Below, piece after piece: positions 18,542 to 27,373 of a stretch of DNA of 46,677 bases. The stretch comes from an uncultured Roseburia sp. (GTDB taxonomy: Bacteria; Bacillota; Clostridia; Lachnospirales; Lachnospiraceae): NCBI GenBank assembly GCA_947567625.1, contig CANONN010000026.1, positions 1 to 46,677 of the forward strand, in the 5' to 3' direction. Numbering within the stretch: position 1 is the first letter of the stretch; every line of letters begins with the position of its first letter. Made by a program: the position numbers and the translations under genes. The notes under the pieces were generated by a model. The model worked only from the letters and a program-made list of their open reading frames with translations, had not been told where the DNA came from and did not search any database.

Positions 18542-19306
18542 ATGTACCAGTTTTTTGTAGAGGATGGCGCGGTGAGCGAGGGCTTCGTGTACATTTCGGG
18601 CAGTGATGTGCATTATATCCGAGATGTCATCCGCCTGCGCGCGGGCGAGACGGTCCGCGTGAGCACCGCATCGGCCAATTATCTGTGTGTGGTGGAGGAG
18701 ATTGGCGCGGATTTTGTGCGGGCCGCGATTGCCAAGCGCGGTATCGCGGGCACGGAGTTAAAGAGCCGCATTGTGCTGTTTCAGGGCCTGCCAAAGGGCG
18801 ATAAGATGGAGCTCGTGATACAAAAGGCGGTGGAGCTTGGGGCCGCGGAGATCGTTCCGGTGGCGATGAAGCATTGTGTCGTAAAGCTTGACGAGAAGAA
18901 GGCGGCCGTTAGGACGGCGCGCTGGCAGAGTATCGCAGAGAGCGCGGCCAGACAGGCCAAGCGCAGTGTGATACCGGGCGTGTCGCTGCCGCTGTCTTTT
19001 GCGGAAGCGGTGGGTTATGCAAAAACATTGGATGTGGTCTTGCTTCCCTACGAAAATGAGAGTGGTATGCAAGGTACAAAGCGGGCGTTAGAACAGCTTC
19101 GTCCCGGGCAGTCCATCGGTCTTTTTATCGGCCCGGAGGGCGGTTTTGCGCCGGAGGAGATTGCGGCGGCCGGTGAGGGGGTGCAGCGCATTTCCCTTGG
19201 CAGGCGGATTTTGCGCACGGAGACGGCGGGGCTTGCGGCGCTGTCCATACTGATGTATTATTTGGAATTGGAAGAGGAGAGAGAAGATGCAGGTATATCT
19301 CGATAA
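18542..19306 (+). CDS. rsmE: 16S rRNA m3U1498 methyltransferase
   Basis: RsmE is a SPOUT-class methyltransferase acting on the small subunit rRNA. The N-terminal PUA-like part (YQFFVED, VHYIRDVIRLRAGE) is followed by the knot: GLFIGPEGGFAPEEI and ISLGRRILRTETAGLAAL are textbook RsmE. The 254-aa length fits. Start ATG 18542 has GCAGGAG upstream; a longer in-frame reading from 18482 lacks a ribosome site and family similarity. Its 3' end overlaps the next gene by 20 bases, showing translational coupling. Confidence 0.96.
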   Translation: MYQFFVEDGAVSEGFVYISGSDVHYIRDVIRLRAGETVRVSTASANYLCVVEEIGADFVRAAIAKRGIAGTELKSRIVLFQGLPKGDKMELVIQKAVELGAAEIVPVAMKHCVVKLDEKKAAVRTARWQSIAESAARQAKRSVIPGVSLPLSFAEAVGYAKTLDVVLLPYENESGMQGTKRALEQLRPGQSIGLFIGPEGGFAPEEIAAAGEGVQRISLGRRILRTETAGLAALSILMYYLELEEEREDAGISR

Positions 19307-20441
19307 TGCGGCGACGACAAGGTGCAGCGACAGGGCAAAAGAGCTGCTGCTGCGGTATATGACGGAAGAGTACGGCAACCCTTCCTCTCTGCATCGGATG
19401 GGAAAGGAGGCCGAGGACGCAGTCCGGGAGGCGGCGAAAAAGATTGCCAAAACGATCAAAGCGGAGGAGAAAGAGATTCTTTTTACCTCCGGCGGAACAG
19501 AATCGAACAACCTGGCCCTTTTTGGCGGGGCTTTTGCCAATATGCGGGCCGGCAAACATATCATTACCACGTCTATTGAACATGCCTCCGTATCCGCGCC
19601 GGTGGAATTTCTTGCAAAGCAGGGGTTTTTGGTGACGTATCTCTCCGTGGATACCTGCGGCAGGATTTCGATAGAAGAGCTGAAAAAAGCTTTGCGGCCC
19701 GACACGATACTGGTCTCGATTATGATGGTCAACAATGAGATCGGGACACTCCAGCCGGTGGAGGAAGCCGCGGCGGTGATAAAGGCCAACAACCCGGACA
19801 CGCTGTTTCATGTCGATGCGATTCAGGCATACGGAAAATACCGCATTTATCCAAGGCGCATGGGGATAGATCTTATGTCTGTCAGCGGACACAAGGTTCA
19901 TGCGCCCAAAGGGACCGGTTTTCTCTATATCAGGGATAAGGCCAAAATCAAACCCGTGCTCTACGGCGGCGGACAGCAGAGAGGGATGCGAAGCGGCACG
20001 GAGAATGTGCCGGGCATTGTAGCGCTCGGCGAAGCGGCCGCAGAGAGCTATGAGGATTTTGAGAGCAAGGCAGCGCATATGCGCGCGCAAAGAGAGCGAT
20101 TGATCGAAGGCATTACCGCTGTGCCTGGCGCAAGCGTCAACGGGGCGCGCCAGGACGGGGCGGCGCCTCATATCGTCAGTGTCAGCATCGAGGGAGTGCG
20201 CGCCGAGGTGATGCTGCACGCGCTCGAAGAAAAAGGCGTCTTTGTCTCCGCCGGCAGCGCCTGCTCCTCGAACAAACCGGCCGTCAGCCGGACCTTAAAA
20301 AGTATCGGGTTAAGGCCGGAATTGCTGGATGCGACGGTTCGTTTTAGTCTATGCGCGCATACGACATGTGAGGAGATCGACTATGCGGTAGAGGTTCTGC
20401 GTGAGACGGCGCCAAGATTGCAAAAGTATACATCCAAGTAG
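19287..20441 (+). CDS. Cysteine desulfurase (NifS/IscS type)
   Basis: The PLP enzyme takes sulfur from cysteine to form a persulfide. Visible features: YLDNAATTRCSDRAKELLL at the start, TSGGTESNNLALFG (cofactor pocket), HVDAIQAYGK, the PLP lysine in SVSGHKVHAPKGTGFLYI and the persulfide cysteine in SAGSACSSNKP. 384 aa is normal. It lies directly before thiI, so its most likely job is to hand sulfur to ThiI for 4-thiouridine in tRNA, as NifZ does in Bacillus; supply for Fe-S clusters or thiamine is also possible. It overlaps rsmE by 20 bases. Confidence 0.93.
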   Translation: MQVYLDNAATTRCSDRAKELLLRYMTEEYGNPSSLHRMGKEAEDAVREAAKKIAKTIKAEEKEILFTSGGTESNNLALFGGAFANMRAGKHIITTSIEHASVSAPVEFLAKQGFLVTYLSVDTCGRISIEELKKALRPDTILVSIMMVNNEIGTLQPVEEAAAVIKANNPDTLFHVDAIQAYGKYRIYPRRMGIDLMSVSGHKVHAPKGTGFLYIRDKAKIKPVLYGGGQQRGMRSGTENVPGIVALGEAAAESYEDFESKAAHMRAQRERLIEGITAVPGASVNGARQDGAAPHIVSVSIEGVRAEVMLHALEEKGVFVSAGSACSSNKPAVSRTLKSIGLRPELLDATVRFSLCAHTTCEEIDYAVEVLRETAPRLQKYTSK

Positions 20442-20463
20442 GTAAAAAGGAAAGAACGGTATC

Positions 20464-21660
20464 ATGAGTGAGAATCAATATCAATCATTTTTAATCAAAT
20501 ATGCGGAGATTGCGGTGAAAGGAAAAAACCGCTATCTGTTTGAGGATGCGCTGGTGGGACGTATCCATCAGGCCCTAAAATCTGTGGACGGCAGTTTTTT
20601 GGTGCGCAAGCAGCAGGGGCGAATCTATGTGGACGCCCAGGGCGAGTATGATTTTGACGGGACGGTAGATGCCTTAGGGCATGTGTTCGGCATTGTTGGC
20701 ATCTGTCCTGTGGTCCTTTTGGAGGACGAGGGGTTTGATCTGCTCGCGCGTGCGGTGATCGACTGCATAGACAGAGAGTTTGCGGATAAGAAATTCACCT
20801 TTAAGGTCAACGCGCGGCGTGCGCGCAAGAACTATCCGATGGAGTCGATGGAGATCAACGCGAGCCTGGGCGAGCGCATATTGGAGGCATTTCCCGATAC
20901 CCGCGTGGATGTGCACAAGCCGCAGGTGACGGTGTGCGTCGAGATTCGCAATCAGATCAATGTCTATTTTCAGGTGATTGCGGGTCCGGGCGGTATGCCG
21001 GTCGGTACCAACGGAAAAGCGATGTTATTGCTTTCCGGCGGTATCGACAGTCCGGTGGCCGGCTATATGATCGCCAAGCGGGGCGTGGCCATTGACGCCA
21101 CTTATTTTCATGCGCCGCCCTACACTTCGGAGCGCGCGAAACAGAAGGTAGTGGATTTGGCGAAGATCATTTCCCGCTATACCGGGCCGATTCGCCTGCA
21201 TGTGGTAAACTTCACCGATATACAGCTCTACATCTACGAACAATGTCCGCACGAGGAGCTGACCATCATTATGCGCCGCTATATGATGAGGCTGGCGGAA
21301 CATTTTGCGAAAGAGAGCGGCTGCCTGGGACTGATCACTGGGGAGAGTATCGGGCAGGTGGCGAGCCAGACGATGCAGTCGCTGGCGGCGACCAACGAGG
21401 TCTGCACGATGCCGGTCTACCGTCCGCTGATCGGGTTTGACAAGCAGGAGATCGTGGAGATTTCCGAGAAGATCAAGACATACGAGACTTCTATTCTGCC
21501 GTATGAGGACTGCTGTACGATCTTTGTCGCCAAGCACCCGGTCACCAAGCCAAGTTTGCAGGTGATTCAAAACGACGAGAAAAAATTGTCCGAAAAAATC
21601 GATGCGCTGGTCGCGCAGGCAATCGAGACGGCCGAGAAGATACTGGTGCTGCCCGATTAG
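20464..21660 (+). CDS. thiI: tRNA 4-thiouridine synthase ThiI (short form)
   Basis: ThiI adenylates U8 of tRNA and installs sulfur; it can also serve thiamine thiazole synthesis. An N-terminal ferredoxin-like and THUMP region (about 1-170, with KVNARRARKNYPMES) precedes the PP-loop ATP pyrophosphatase domain (LLLSGGIDSPVAGYM). The conserved GESIGQVASQTMQSL follows. At 398 aa it lacks the C-terminal rhodanese domain found in E. coli, as usual in Firmicutes, so it should take sulfur straight from the adjacent desulfurase. Ribosome site AAGGAAAG precedes ATG 20464. Confidence 0.96.
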   Translation: MSENQYQSFLIKYAEIAVKGKNRYLFEDALVGRIHQALKSVDGSFLVRKQQGRIYVDAQGEYDFDGTVDALGHVFGIVGICPVVLLEDEGFDLLARAVIDCIDREFADKKFTFKVNARRARKNYPMESMEINASLGERILEAFPDTRVDVHKPQVTVCVEIRNQINVYFQVIAGPGGMPVGTNGKAMLLLSGGIDSPVAGYMIAKRGVAIDATYFHAPPYTSERAKQKVVDLAKIISRYTGPIRLHVVNFTDIQLYIYEQCPHEELTIIMRRYMMRLAEHFAKESGCLGLITGESIGQVASQTMQSLAATNEVCTMPVYRPLIGFDKQEIVEISEKIKTYETSILPYEDCCTIFVAKHPVTKPSLQVIQNDEKKLSEKIDALVAQAIETAEKILVLPD

Positions 21661-21733
21661 AGCGCTGCGGGAAAGGGAACAACTACCGGAGAAGACCAAT
21701 TCTGGTATGGGTGAATCAGAGAATTTGGTATAA

Positions 21734-21763
21734 GAAAAAAACCACTGGAGAAATCCAGTGGCT
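21734..21763 (-). terminator. Terminator of the HPr-like gene (minus strand)
   Basis: CCACTGG (21742-21748) pairs with CCAGTGG (21755-21761); read on the minus strand the hairpin is followed by a run of seven T. Confidence 0.9.
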
Positions 21764-21785
21764 CTTGGGAACATTCTGTGGATGA

Positions 21786-22016
21786 TTAAACTAAGTAGGG
21801 CTTTAATGTCTCCATGATCTCGTCGATGTTGCTCTCCGCATGGATTGCAAGGTCGATGGGCTTGGATAAATCCAGACTGAAGATACCCATGATTGATTTT
21901 GCGTCGATGACATATCTGCCAGAGATCAAATCAAAGTCATACTCAAACTGAGCGATTGCATTGACGAACGCTTTTACTTTGTCGATGGAATTTAAAGAAA
22001 TCTGAACTGTTTTCAT
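21786..22016 (-). CDS. HPr-like protein without the catalytic histidine
   Basis: The 76-aa protein has the size and fold pattern of HPr, the small phosphocarrier of the PTS. The region around Ser46 is kept (AKSIMGIFSLDLSKPIDL matches the HPr regulatory serine block). The active-site segment normally reading G-[IL]-H-A-R-P is missing: the corresponding stretch is SIDKVKAFVNAIAQF, with no His. It therefore cannot pass phosphate to sugar transporters. It may act like Crh as a regulatory partner of CcpA, or do something else. It has its own promoter, a perfect AAAGGAGG ribosome site and a terminator, so it is probably well expressed. Confidence 0.82.
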   Translation of the reverse strand: MKTVQISLNSIDKVKAFVNAIAQFEYDFDLISGRYVIDAKSIMGIFSLDLSKPIDLAIHAESNIDEIMETLKPYLV

Positions 22017-22055
22017 ACAAATAACCTCCTTTAATGGGTCTTTATGGTTGCTTTT

Positions 22056-22084
22056 ATAGTAAAGGTTTTTGGTAAAAAAGTCAA
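22056..22084 (-). promoter_or_regulatory. Strong promoter of the HPr-like gene
   Basis: On the minus strand: TTGACT (22084-22079), a 17-bp spacer, TACTAT (22061-22056), 40 bases before the start codon. Confidence 0.8.
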
Positions 22085-22178
22085 CATAAAACTTGTTGTG
22101 AAAACTTTCTGCGTAACAGGAAAGCCGAAGACGGAACGGTTATTATAATGCCGCATACGCGGCGGAATGAGAGGATAT

Positions 22179-23486
22179 ATGAAAAAAGCGGCGCTTCATA
22201 ACCTGGGCTGTAAGGTCAATGCCTACGAGACGGAGGCGATGCAGCAGTTGTTGGAAAATGCGGGTTACGAGATCGTTCCGTTCAATCAAAATGCGGATAT
22301 CTATGTCATCAATACCTGTGCGGTCACCAATATGGCGGATCGCAAGTCCAGGCAGATGATTCACCGGGCCAAAAAGTTAAATCCAAACGCGATCGTGGTG
22401 GCCGCGGGCTGTTATGTGCAGACAAAAGAGGCTGCGGGCCTGGTGGACCGTATGGCCGATATCGTGATCGGGAATAATAAAAAACACGAACTGATAAGGC
22501 TGATCGAACAGTATGAAAAGACCGGACGCAAAACGGTGGAGGTTTGCGATATCAACCGTGAAAAACAGGAATATGAACCGTTGTCCCTTGTGCGCACGGC
22601 AGAGCATACGAGAGCTTTTATCAAGGTACAGGACGGCTGCGACCAGTTCTGCAGTTACTGTATTATTCCATTTGCCAGGGGCCGGGTCCGAAGCCGGGCA
22701 TTGTCCCAGGTGCTAGGGGAGGTGGAAACACTCGCCGCGTCCGGTTATCAGGAGATTGTGCTGACAGGTATTCATCTAAGCTCTTACGGGAAAGATAACG
22801 GAGAGAGCCTGCTTGGCCTGATACAAAAGGTGCACGAGATCGATGGCATCTCAAGGATTCGTCTGGGCAGCATAGAACCGCGCATCGTCACCGAGGACTT
22901 TGCGCGTCAGTTGGCTGCGCTGCCCAAAGTCTGCCCCCATTTTCATCTGTCCTTACAGAGCGGGTGCGACAGCGTGTTAGAGCGGATGAACCGGCGTTAT
23001 CGTACAGCAGAATATGCGGCGGGGTGCGGGCTTTTGCGCAAATATTTTGTGCAGCCGGCCATCACGACGGATGTGATTGTGGGATTTCCCGGGGAGACGG
23101 AAGAGGAGTTTCGTGTTACGAAAGAATACCTGGAGCGGATTCATTTCTATGAAATGCACATTTTTAAATATTCCGCGCGGGATGGAACCCGGGCGGCGGC
23201 TATGGAGGGACAGATACCGGAGCCCGTGAAGGCCGCCCGCAGCGCCTCTCTGCTGGCATTGGCCGATCAGATGTCAAAGAGCTTTCGCGACGCGTATCTT
23301 GGGCAGCGTGTGACCGCGCTTTTGGAGGAGCCTATGTTTTATGAGGGGGTTCGTTATATGACGGGTTATACGCCCGAGTATATCCGCGTGGCGATACGGA
23401 CGGAGGAGAGCGGTGCAAATCGGTTTGTGACCGGTCAAATCGCGCGGCAGCTCGTCGGCGATATCTATCTTTTGGTTGAATTTTAG
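22179..23486 (+). CDS. mtaB: tRNA t6A37 methylthiotransferase MtaB
   Basis: MtaB is a radical-SAM enzyme that turns t6A37 into ms2t6A in tRNAs reading ANN codons. The N-terminal domain supplies three cluster cysteines (LGCKVNAYETEA, NTCAVTNMADRKSRQ, AAGCYVQT). The radical-SAM cluster motif is CDQFCSYCIIPFARG, followed by VGFPGETEEEF and a short C-terminal TRAM region. About 435 aa, as expected. Start ATG 22179 is favoured because GAGAGGA lies just ahead of it; an in-frame ATG at 22167 overlaps that ribosome site. Confidence 0.95.
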   Translation: MKKAALHNLGCKVNAYETEAMQQLLENAGYEIVPFNQNADIYVINTCAVTNMADRKSRQMIHRAKKLNPNAIVVAAGCYVQTKEAAGLVDRMADIVIGNNKKHELIRLIEQYEKTGRKTVEVCDINREKQEYEPLSLVRTAEHTRAFIKVQDGCDQFCSYCIIPFARGRVRSRALSQVLGEVETLAASGYQEIVLTGIHLSSYGKDNGESLLGLIQKVHEIDGISRIRLGSIEPRIVTEDFARQLAALPKVCPHFHLSLQSGCDSVLERMNRRYRTAEYAAGCGLLRKYFVQPAITTDVIVGFPGETEEEFRVTKEYLERIHFYEMHIFKYSARDGTRAAAMEGQIPEPVKAARSASLLALADQMSKSFRDAYLGQRVTALLEEPMFYEGVRYMTGYTPEYIRVAIRTEESGANRFVTGQIARQLVGDIYLLVEF

Positions 23487-23576
23487 GACAAACTATATTA
23501 CAATAGATAACAGCAATGCTTTTTATGGAATGGTGAAAAGGGATGCACAGCATGTAGTGCGGGTGTGAGGAAAACT

Positions 23577-23843
23577 ATGCAGAATATCAATAATACACAA
23601 TTTTTTAAAGTAGAGAAAGGGCCGGAGCTTAAAGTCAGCGACGTGTTGGAGATCGTATATCAGGCGCTGAAAGAAAAGGGCTATAATCCGGTCAATCAGA
23701 TCGTCGGATACATTATGTCGGGAGATCCCACTTATATCACCAGTCATAATAATGCCAGAAGCCTGATTATGAAAGTGGAGCGTGATGAGTTAGTGGAGGA
23801 GGTGCTGCGGTTTTATATCCGCAATCACCGTTGGGATGCGTAG
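23577..23843 (+). CDS. IreB family regulatory phosphoprotein
   Basis: IreB (DUF965) is a small protein phosphorylated by the IreK/PrkC Ser/Thr kinase and linked to cephalosporin resistance in Enterococcus. The 88 residues match well: NNTQFFKVEKG, LEIVYQALKEKGYNPVNQI, GYIMSGDPTYITSHNNAR and the C-terminal EEVLRFYI. Conserved Thr residues near the start are the phosphorylation sites in the studied protein. Start ATG 23577 has TGAGGA upstream. The order IreB-RuvX-DUF1292 is a standard Firmicute cluster and supports the call. Confidence 0.95.
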   Translation: MQNINNTQFFKVEKGPELKVSDVLEIVYQALKEKGYNPVNQIVGYIMSGDPTYITSHNNARSLIMKVERDELVEEVLRFYIRNHRWDA

Positions 23844-23879
23844 GCTTTTGATTTTGAAATGTTAGGATGGTAGAGATAT

Positions 23880-24299
23880 ATGCGTATATTGGGCTTGGAC
23901 TTTGGCTCAAAGACAGTGGGTGTGGCTGTCAGTGATGAGCTTTTACTGACGGCGCAGGGGAAGGAGATCATAAGGCGGCAGTCTGCCGGCAAGCTCAGGC
24001 AGACCCTGGCGCGGATTGAGGCCATAATTGCTGAGCATCAGGTGGAGCGTATTGTTCTGGGGTATCCGAAAAACATGAACAATACCGAGGGAGAGCGTTG
24101 CGAAAAGACCAAAGAGTTTAAAGAGATGTTGGAGCGCAGAACGGGACTTCCCGTTGTGCTGTGGGACGAACGGCTCACTACCGTGGCGGCGGACAGACAT
24201 ATGATGGAATCCGGTATCCGCAGAGAGGAGCGCCGCAATTATGTCGATGAGATCGCGGCGGTATTTATCCTGCAAGGATATCTGGATTCTTTGCGCTAG
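23880..24299 (+). CDS. ruvX: RuvX/YqgF family RNase H-like nuclease
   Basis: The 139-aa RNase H-fold protein is linked to Holliday junction resolution and to 16S rRNA 5' end maturation in E. coli. Catalytic acids are in place: [16 protein letters not shown] (first Asp), [15 protein letters not shown], and [14 protein letters not shown] (Asp/Glu), with a late conserved Asp in [17 protein letters not shown]. Length is normal. It sits between IreB and DUF1292 genes with short gaps. Confidence 0.95.
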   Translation: MRILGLDFGSKTVGVAVSDELLLTAQGKEIIRRQSAGKLRQTLARIEAIIAEHQVERIVLGYPKNMNNTEGERCEKTKEFKEMLERRTGLPVVLWDERLTTVAADRHMMESGIRREERRNYVDEIAAVFILQGYLDSLR

Positions 24300-24311
24300 A
24301 AGGGATTATTT

Positions 24312-24569
24312 ATGCAGAAGGTTAGTTTTTTAGATCCGAAGACGGCGGAGAATACGGATTTTTTTGTGCTCGAGGAGACGCAGGTGAACGGTCGTAAGTA
24401 TCTCTTGGTCACTTTGGAGGAGGACGCCGACGGGGATGCCTATCTACTCAGAGAGGTAACGCAGGAGGCGGAGGAAGCCGTTTACGAGATGGTGGATGAG
24501 GATGAAGAGCTAAAAGCGATCGGCAAAGTATTTGCGGAGCTTTTGGAGGATACGGACATCACATACTGA
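24312..24569 (+). CDS. DUF1292 domain protein
   Basis: This 85-aa acidic protein has the DUF1292 (YrzB-like) pattern: FFVLEETQVNGRKYLLVTLEED, DAYLLREV, and a Glu-rich tail with DEELKAIGKVFAELLED. No function is established. It begins 12 bases after ruvX and completes the IreB-RuvX-DUF1292 trio. AGAAGG precedes ATG 24312. Confidence 0.92.
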   Translation: MQKVSFLDPKTAENTDFFVLEETQVNGRKYLLVTLEEDADGDAYLLREVTQEAEEAVYEMVDEDEELKAIGKVFAELLEDTDITY

Positions 24570-24659
24570 TGTGTTCAGAAATCCGTTATGGTTGCCGGAT
24601 ATCTGGAAACATCGGGAGTGGACGAAAAAGAAGAGAACGGAAAATAATGGAGGTTTATA

Positions 24660-26324
24660 GTGAAGAAAGCAAAAACTGAAAAGTTAAAAATCATTCCTTT
24701 GGGAGGCTTAGAACAGATTGGAATGAACATTACTGCCTTTGAGTACAAAGACAGTATTATTGTTGTGGATTGCGGATTGTCTTTTCCGGAAGATGATATG
24801 TACGGAATCGATCTGGTAATCCCGGATATTACCTATTTGAGAGAGAATATTGAGCGTGTGAAGGGATTTTTTATTACCCATGGGCATGAGGACCATATCG
24901 GCGCCATACCATATGTCCTCAAAGAGATCAACGTACCGATCTATGCAACCAAATTGACGATCGGGATTATCGAGCACAAGCTGAGAGAGCACAATATGCT
25001 GACAAAAGTAAAGCGCAAGGTGGTGCGCTACGGCCAGCATATCAATTTGGGATGCTTTCGCGTGGAGTTTATCAAGACGAACCACAGTATCCAGGATGCG
25101 GCGGCCCTTGCCATCTACTCGCCGGCGGGGACTGTGATACACACGGGAGACTTTAAAGTGGATTACACGCCGGTATTTGGAGACGCCATAGATTTACAGC
25201 GCTTTGGCGAGATCGGCAAAAAGGGCGTGCTGGCGTTGATGTGCGACAGCACCAATGCGGAACGCCAGGGCTTTACGATGTCGGAGAAGACGGTGGGCCG
25301 TACGTTTGACGAGATATTTTCTGACTATAAGAATCACCGCATCATCATTGCCACGTTCGCGTCAAATGTGGACCGTGTGCAGCAGATTATCAATACGGCG
25401 CACAAAAACGGCAGGAAAGTGGTGGTCGAAGGCCGCAGTATGGTAAATATTATCGGCATTGCTTCGGAGCTTGGGTATATCAATATTCCCGAGAATACCC
25501 TGATCGATATTGAAGAGCTCAGGCATTATCCCGATGAGCAGACCGTTTTGATCACCACGGGAAGCCAGGGCGAGGCCATGGCAGCGCTCTCCCGCATGGC
25601 AAGCGGTATGCACAAAAAGGTGACGATCAAGCCGCGGGATACGATTGTCCTCAGCTCGCACCCGATTCCGGGAAATGAGAAGGCAGTGTCCAAGATCATC
25701 AATGAGCTCTCGATGAAAGGGGCAAAGGTGATCTTTCAGGATGTTCATGTGTCGGGGCACGCCTGCCAGGAGGAGATCAAACTCATCTATTCGCTCGTGC
25801 GGCCAAAGTATTCGATTCCGGTGCACGGCGAGTACCGTCATCTGATCGCGCAGGCGAGACTGGCGGAGGAGCTTGGAATAGAAAAAGACAATATTTTCAT
25901 CCTCTCTTCGGGAGAGGTGTTGGAGCTGGATGAAGAGGGCGCTGCCATTAAAGGACACGTGCCGGTGGGCGCGATCATGGTGGATGGCCTTGGCGTCGGT
26001 GATGTGGGCAATATCGTACTTCACGACCGTCAGCATCTGGCGGAGGACGGCATCATCATCGTGGTTCTGACCCTGGAGAGCGGTTCGGGCATGGTGCTTG
26101 CGGGACCGGATATCGTTTCGCGCGGATTTGTCTATGTGCGCGGCGCCGAGAGCCTTATGGAGGAGGCAAAACACATTCTGATCGACCGCATGGATTACTG
26201 CATGAACAAGAATATTACCGATTGGGGCCGTATCAAGACCGAGATCAAGGATTCCCTCAGCGAGTTCGTCTGGAAGGAGACGAAACGCAGGCCGATGATT
26301 ATGCCGATCATCATGGAAGTATAA
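24660..26324 (+). CDS. rnjA: Ribonuclease J
   Basis: A metallo-beta-lactamase/beta-CASP RNase that trims mRNA from the 5' end and also cuts internally, the main decay enzyme of Gram-positives that lack RNase E. Zinc ligands are seen in FITHGHEDHIGAIPYVL and HTGDFKVDYTP; LSSHPIPGNE and VHVSGHACQEE belong to the beta-CASP part, and the C-terminal dimer domain follows (ILIDRMDYC). 554 aa is normal. The start is GTG 24660, with TGGAGG six bases ahead. Confidence 0.96.
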   Translation: MKKAKTEKLKIIPLGGLEQIGMNITAFEYKDSIIVVDCGLSFPEDDMYGIDLVIPDITYLRENIERVKGFFITHGHEDHIGAIPYVLKEINVPIYATKLTIGIIEHKLREHNMLTKVKRKVVRYGQHINLGCFRVEFIKTNHSIQDAAALAIYSPAGTVIHTGDFKVDYTPVFGDAIDLQRFGEIGKKGVLALMCDSTNAERQGFTMSEKTVGRTFDEIFSDYKNHRIIIATFASNVDRVQQIINTAHKNGRKVVVEGRSMVNIIGIASELGYINIPENTLIDIEELRHYPDEQTVLITTGSQGEAMAALSRMASGMHKKVTIKPRDTIVLSSHPIPGNEKAVSKIINELSMKGAKVIFQDVHVSGHACQEEIKLIYSLVRPKYSIPVHGEYRHLIAQARLAEELGIEKDNIFILSSGEVLELDEEGAAIKGHVPVGAIMVDGLGVGDVGNIVLHDRQHLAEDGIIIVVLTLESGSGMVLAGPDIVSRGFVYVRGAESLMEEAKHILIDRMDYCMNKNITDWGRIKTEIKDSLSEFVWKETKRRPMIMPIIMEV

Positions 26325-26400
26325 AAGCGGGTTTGCGTGTGCCGGGGAGCCCGGGGTACAGCCGAAAAGCGGCGGCAGATACAGAAAGAAGGGAAGACAC

Positions 26401-26751
26401 ATGAGAGAGGAAGATCAGGTGGAGCAGGCGCTTTTGAATCTTGTGGACCGGATAAAAGAGAGCGACGAGTATATCCGTTACCGTGTGATACAGGATAAGA
26501 TACATGCGATGCCCAAGCTCGAGCAGGAGATCAATGCGTTTCGCAGTGAAAACTACCGGGTACAGAACAGCAACGGCACGCTTGACATCTATGAAGAAAC
26601 GGACCGCATGGAACGGGAGTACCGCGAATGGCGCACAAATCCGCTCGTGTCGGAGTATCTTGCGGCAGAGAGCGCTTTTTGCCGTATGTTTCAGCACATT
26701 AACTGGACATTGATCGAGGCAATGGACTTCGAGGCAGGACTGGTAGATTAG
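26401..26751 (+). CDS. YlbF/YmcA family protein (DUF964)
   Basis: The 116-aa all-helical protein resembles YlbF and YmcA, which in Bacillus form a complex (the Y-complex) that helps RNase Y process certain mRNAs. The pattern is a charged N-terminus, helix with RIKESDEYIRYRVIQDKIHA, and MERE...SEYLAAESAFCRMFQHI. Its position next to RNase J fits RNA metabolism. The exact role is unknown here. Confidence 0.87.
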   Translation: MREEDQVEQALLNLVDRIKESDEYIRYRVIQDKIHAMPKLEQEINAFRSENYRVQNSNGTLDIYEETDRMEREYREWRTNPLVSEYLAAESAFCRMFQHINWTLIEAMDFEAGLVD

Positions 26752-26764
26752 GGAGCGGCAGGAT

Positions 26765-27373
26765 ATGAACATTCACAAAATCATATTAAAATTTGTCAGT
26801 ATCAGTTTTTCGATCTTGGTTACTTTGCTGGTAGCCATAGGTCTGCTTCGGTTGGGGGAATATTGCTATCATTTCGGTTACCGCGTTTTTACCGAGCCGG
26901 CCATGGAAGAGGAGCCGGGAACGGATGTGGTGGTGCTGCTCACAGGCGATATGTCCGAGTATGACATCGGCGGTGCGCTTTTGGAGAAGGGGCTGATTCG
27001 CGACAAGAACCTGTTCTTCGCGCAGCTTATGCTTTCCGCTTATGCGGGAGAGCTGCAGAGCGGCACCTACACGCTGAACACCTCTATGACTGCCAAGGAA
27101 ATGATGGCGGTCATGGCAGCAGATACGGCGGAGAGCACGGAGGAGACCGAAGAGCCGCTTTCGACCGAAGGAACCGGGGCTTCGGAAGCGCCGGGAACCC
27201 TTGACGGAGCCGGTACGAACGAAGATTCCGGTGAGGAAGAGGAAGGCGACGGGCAAGGAAACGATACGCCGGGAGCAGAGGAAGGCGACGGGCAAGGAAA
27301 CGATACGCCGGCAGCAGAGGAAGGCGACGGGCAAGGAAACGATACGCCGGAAGCAGAGGGGAATGAGCCGTGA
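26765..27373 (+). CDS. Membrane protein like the N-terminal part of MltG/YceG, with Asp/Gly repeats
   Basis: Residues about 9-31 are one membrane helix. Residues about 55-120 resemble the small LysM-like domain at the start of MltG (VVVLLTGDMSEYDIGGALLEKGLI, AGELQSGTYTLNTSMTAKEMM). The catalytic transglycosylase domain that should follow is absent. Instead there is an acidic, Ser/Thr/Gly-rich tail holding three 13-residue repeats (EEGDGQGNDTP plus two). The tail would lie outside the membrane. It may be a regulator or decoy of septal or lateral cell wall synthesis; that is a guess. It ends where the next gene begins (GTGA overlap). Confidence 0.78.
   Translation: MNIHKIILKFVSISFSILVTLLVAIGLLRLGEYCYHFGYRVFTEPAMEEEPGTDVVVLLTGDMSEYDIGGALLEKGLIRDKNLFFAQLMLSAYAGELQSGTYTLNTSMTAKEMMAVMAADTAESTEETEEPLSTEGTGASEAPGTLDGAGTNEDSGEEEEGDGQGNDTPGAEEGDGQGNDTPAAEEGDGQGNDTPEAEGNEP
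27239..27355 (+). repeat. Three tandem 39-bp copies inside the MltG-like gene
   Basis: The block GGAAGGCGACGGGCAAGG recurs at 27241, 27280 and 27319, a period of 39 bp, encoding a 13-residue acidic unit. Near identity at DNA level suggests recent expansion by slippage. Confidence 0.95.
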
